NCBI RefSeq assembly: GCF_905171775.1
Contig: NC_053494.1
Span: forward strand, 123,594,028-123,658,027
Origin: Rana temporaria
Lineage: Eukaryota; Chordata; Amphibia; Anura; Ranidae
DNA: 64,000 bases
Direction: 5' to 3'
Each line of letters opens with the position of its first letter. Within the stretch, counting starts at the first letter, position 1. Below, piece by piece: positions 61,480 to 64,000 of this stretch. The notes beneath the pieces were generated by a model that was given only the letters and a program-made list of their open reading frames with translations, was not told the origin of the DNA and searched no databases. The position numbers and the translations under genes are program-made.

Positions 61480-61675
61480 TCCACAGTCTCTGACCATCTC
61501 TTGTATCCTGTCTGCAGTCTCTGACTATGTCTTTTATAATTTCTGCAGTTTATGTCCATTTCTTGTATCGTGTCTGCAGTCTCTGACCATCTCTGACCAT
61601 CTCCTTTATCATGTCTGCAGTCTCTGACCATCTCTTGTAGTATGTCTGCAGTCTGACCATCTCTTGTATCATAAG
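61480..61675. repeat. CTCTGACCATCTCTTGTATC tandem repeat
   Basis: About six diverged units combining CTCTGACCATCTCTTGTATC and TGTCTGCAGT, directly after the 24-bp array. Confidence 0.75.
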
Positions 61676-62163
61676 AATAAAGGAATACAGACGGGATTAT
61701 TACAGTGCCAAAACTCAATCAGAGATAAAGGTTAAAATTAACATTTTTTATTACATTAAGGAAAACAATACATATGATAGACAATCAAAGGGAATCAAAA
61801 ATATAGGAGCATATATAATGTATAAATGGCCCAGATCATAAAGGCCTGTTCTGGTGACGGATCCAGTCTTCCCTACATGTGTCGCAGAAACATTGGCTTC
61901 CTCAGGGGAATAGACCGTAACCAAGGTAGCGTATATTGCTCTAAAAAAGAGAAATATATAACAGCAAGTGAGTATAATGAAAAAATTAAAGTAATGAACA
62001 ATGCAAAAACTGTATACAATGCATGGTATCATAGTGGGACAACAGGGCACCTGGGATATCGGAACCCCCCCACCCACCATTAGGTGGGAATCAACCACAA
62101 TGCTTAAATTTTTTGAGGGGAGGGCATTATGGGGCTCATTGTGGTGGATTCCCACCTAATGGA
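61676..62163. other. repeat-derived, no gene
   Basis: Contains CTACATGTGTCGCAGAAACA and TTGGCTTCCTCAGGGG (61874-61909), similar to motifs at 32820 and 56540. A short hairpin is formed by CATTAGGTGGGAATCAACCA (62077) and TGGTGGATTCCCACCTAATG (62141). Confidence 0.55.
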
Positions 62164-62164
62164 A

Positions 62165-62416
62165 AAAATTCCTTTTGGAAAATCTGATCATCTGTAGCAA
62201 AATTCTGACGCATGCTCGGAAACAATTCGACGCATGCTTGGCAGCATTAAACTTAATTTTTTCGGCTCGTTGTAGTGTTGTACGTCACCGCGTTCTTGAC
62301 GGACGAAAGTTCAGAGAACTTTTGTGTGACCGTACGTACAAGCTTGAGCGGAATTCCGTTGGAAAAATCATCCAAGGTTTTTCCGATGGAAAATCTGTCC
62401 GTATGTATGCGGCATA
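62165..62416. mobile_element. half of a GTACACACGA-related MITE
   Basis: GACGCATGCTCGGAAACAAT and TTCGACGCATGCTTGG near 62209-62242, and the right end CCGTATGTATGCGGCATAA, resemble the element at 33852-34277. The left end is missing. Confidence 0.55.
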
Positions 62417-62612
62417 AGGTTCTTGTTCTTTGGTAATGTTTGAAAATGGATGAGGTACTATTTTATTAGCCTAGAATTGTCTTTACACTTTTTAAGTTTA
62501 CATAAAATAAAGCACACCAGGAATAAACTGTAGCATCAGAGGCAGCAGCTATAGGTCTAGCTTGGGCCTTCCAAGGAAACACACAAGGATGCAAGGCATA
62601 TAATGCTGTTAA

Positions 62613-63081
62613 AGCGGAGGTCCACCTAAAAAAAATATTAAAGCCAGCAGCTACAAATACTGCAGCTGCTGACTTTTAATAAATGGACACTTACCTGTCC
62701 AGGGTGCTCGCGATGTCGGCAGCCGAAGCCAAGCAATCGCTCGGCTGTCAGGTGCCCCCGCGGCCATCCTCGGTGAGGGAATCAGGAAGTAAAGCGTTTG
62801 CGGCATCACTTCCCAGTTCCCTATTGCGCATGCGCGAGATGCGCTGTGCTTCTTCACTGGTTCCCACTGTCTCCTGGGACCAGTGTGTTTCCCAGAAGAC
62901 AGCGGGGGGGTGGGGGGGGAAGGGGTGTGACTCCCGCAGGAGTCTATGCCCATAAGTGGGTGCAAATACCCTTATTGTACAGGTATCTGCACCCCCCTCG
63001 CCCCTGAAAGGGGCCAAATGTGACATCGGATTAGGGAGGGTTCCAAAAAGGGGAGGTTCACTTTTTGTGTGGATCTCCGCT
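62613..63081. mobile_element. 469-bp TTAA element, AGCGGAGGTCC ends
   Basis: TTAA AGCGGAGGTCCACC (62609) and GTGGATCTCCGCT TTAA (63085). The interior has ATTGCGCATGCGCGAGATGC and GACTCCCGCAGGAGTC. Non-coding. Confidence 0.85.
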
Positions 63082-63355
63082 TTAAGTATTAGGACACTCA
63101 ACACCATTCATTGAGACTGGAGAACACCTCTTCACAACTATCAAGGGACACCTACAAGCCTGGTTGCAATTGCAAGGTTATAAATAGGTATCTGGGCTTC
63201 GATATCATCAGAATGTAAGAACATATAAGGCAACCTTGTTACATCACACAGATTTTTGTAAACTGGTTTGTTTATTTAGTTGAGATAAACACTGTTCAGT
63301 GTCCAATATTTATCATTTAGGATTCAAGTTTTACTTGATTCACTAATTACTCTCA

Positions 63356-63836
63356 GGCCCCGTACACACGACTGGATCTTTCCGCTGAAACTGGTCCGAC
63401 GGACCAGTTTCAGGGGACAGATCCGGTCGTGTGTAGGCCCGAGCGGACAATTGTCCGGCGGATCGGACAGTTTCCAGCGGACAAAAATTTCTTAGCATGC
63501 TAACAAATCTGTCCGCTGGAAACCTGTCCGTCGGACGTGTTCGGTCGTCTGTACAGACTCACCGGACACGTCCGACTGACCGCCATCCCTCGCATGCGTC
63601 GTACTGATTCGACGCATGCGTGGAAGCTTTAAAATTTCAAGACCGCCCACGTCGCCGCGTCATCGTCGCGGCGACGGCGCGGCCACGCCCCGCGCATTGT
63701 TTACGCGTGGATTTCTGTCTGATGGTGTGTACAACCATCAGACAGAAATCCGGCAGCCGGACGCAGCAGATCTGTCCGCTGAAAACGGTCCGGCGGACCG
63801 TTTTCAGCGGACAGATCCGATGGTGTGTACGGGGCC
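63356..63836. mobile_element. GTACACACGA palindromic MITE with TCA duplication (copy 5)
   Basis: GGCCCCGTACACACGACTGG and GATGGTGTGTACGGGGCC are inverted, flanked by TCA (63353-63355, 63837-63839). Inner pairs: GATTTCTGTCTGATGG/CCATCAGACAGAAATC and TTCGACGCATGCGTGG/CGCATGCGTCGTAC. The TCA duplication supports a three-base TNA target rule. Confidence 0.9.
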
Positions 63837-64000
63837 TCACTGTCTGCAAAAAAATAAAACCTATTGACTGAATGATTAGTGAATTTTAGGACAATCAGAA
63901 GACAATAAGGATGATTTAGTAAAGGCAAAAAGGCAAGGAAAAATGCAATTGGCAAGGGAATGTACCCAGGCCCGTCGGAACAGGACAGGCAAAGCAAGCA

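Noticed and set aside
61874..61909. A tRNA-derived SINE promoter
   Set aside because: I looked for A- and B-box-like sequences nearby and found no convincing pair.

Overview
This window looks like vertebrate nuclear DNA, most likely from a frog with a large, repeat-rich genome (a ranid-type anuran). That inference rests on a vertebrate-specific gene with 12-14 kb introns, Tx1-like L1, Ngaro/DIRS, hAT, Tc1 and very many palindromic MITEs, and on the absence of any bacterial-style gene organisation. The species cannot be fixed from the sequence. Most short open frames here are noise or repeat-derived.

The only host gene I can support is a ZDBF2-like gene (DBF4-type zinc finger protein) on the + strand. 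Its coding exons lie at 3538-3589, 5967-6009, 19827-19932, 32220-32347 and 44175-46842. All junctions have GT/AG ends and the phases agree throughout, giving a predicted 998-residue protein. The CCHH finger is split between the third and fourth coding exons by a 12.3 kb intron. The large last exon carries about 89% of the protein.

The rest is a dense, nested transposon landscape. (a) 1-3.5 kb: TTAA-flanked repeats, one of which covers a possible 5' exon. (b) 3.6-19.8 kb (introns): mariner and palindromic MITEs, a DIRS/Ngaro-like remnant at 8.0-12.0 kb, and a Tc1 element with an unbroken DD34E transposase at 17.5-19.1 kb. (c) 20-32 kb: two 3.4-3.6 kb hAT-type elements with perfect 8-bp target duplications, both filled with minisatellites. 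(d) 32.3 kb: a 283-bp hAT MITE whose target duplication is the ZDBF2 5' splice site itself. (e) 35.1-36.4 kb: a third minisatellite-bearing hAT. (f) 37.5-43.1 kb: a Ngaro-type tyrosine-recombinase retrotransposon on the - strand, with diagnostic A1-body-B1A2-B2 split repeats. (g) 46.9-64 kb, downstream of the gene: more MITEs, a decayed Tc1 copy, and a stack (52.9-57.2 kb) of an L1 with a 16-bp target duplication, a MITE inside it, and a solo LTR inside the MITE.

I found no tRNA, rRNA, CRISPR or operon-like structure and no second host gene. Superfamily names for MITEs without transposase are inferred from target-site duplications and terminal repeats.
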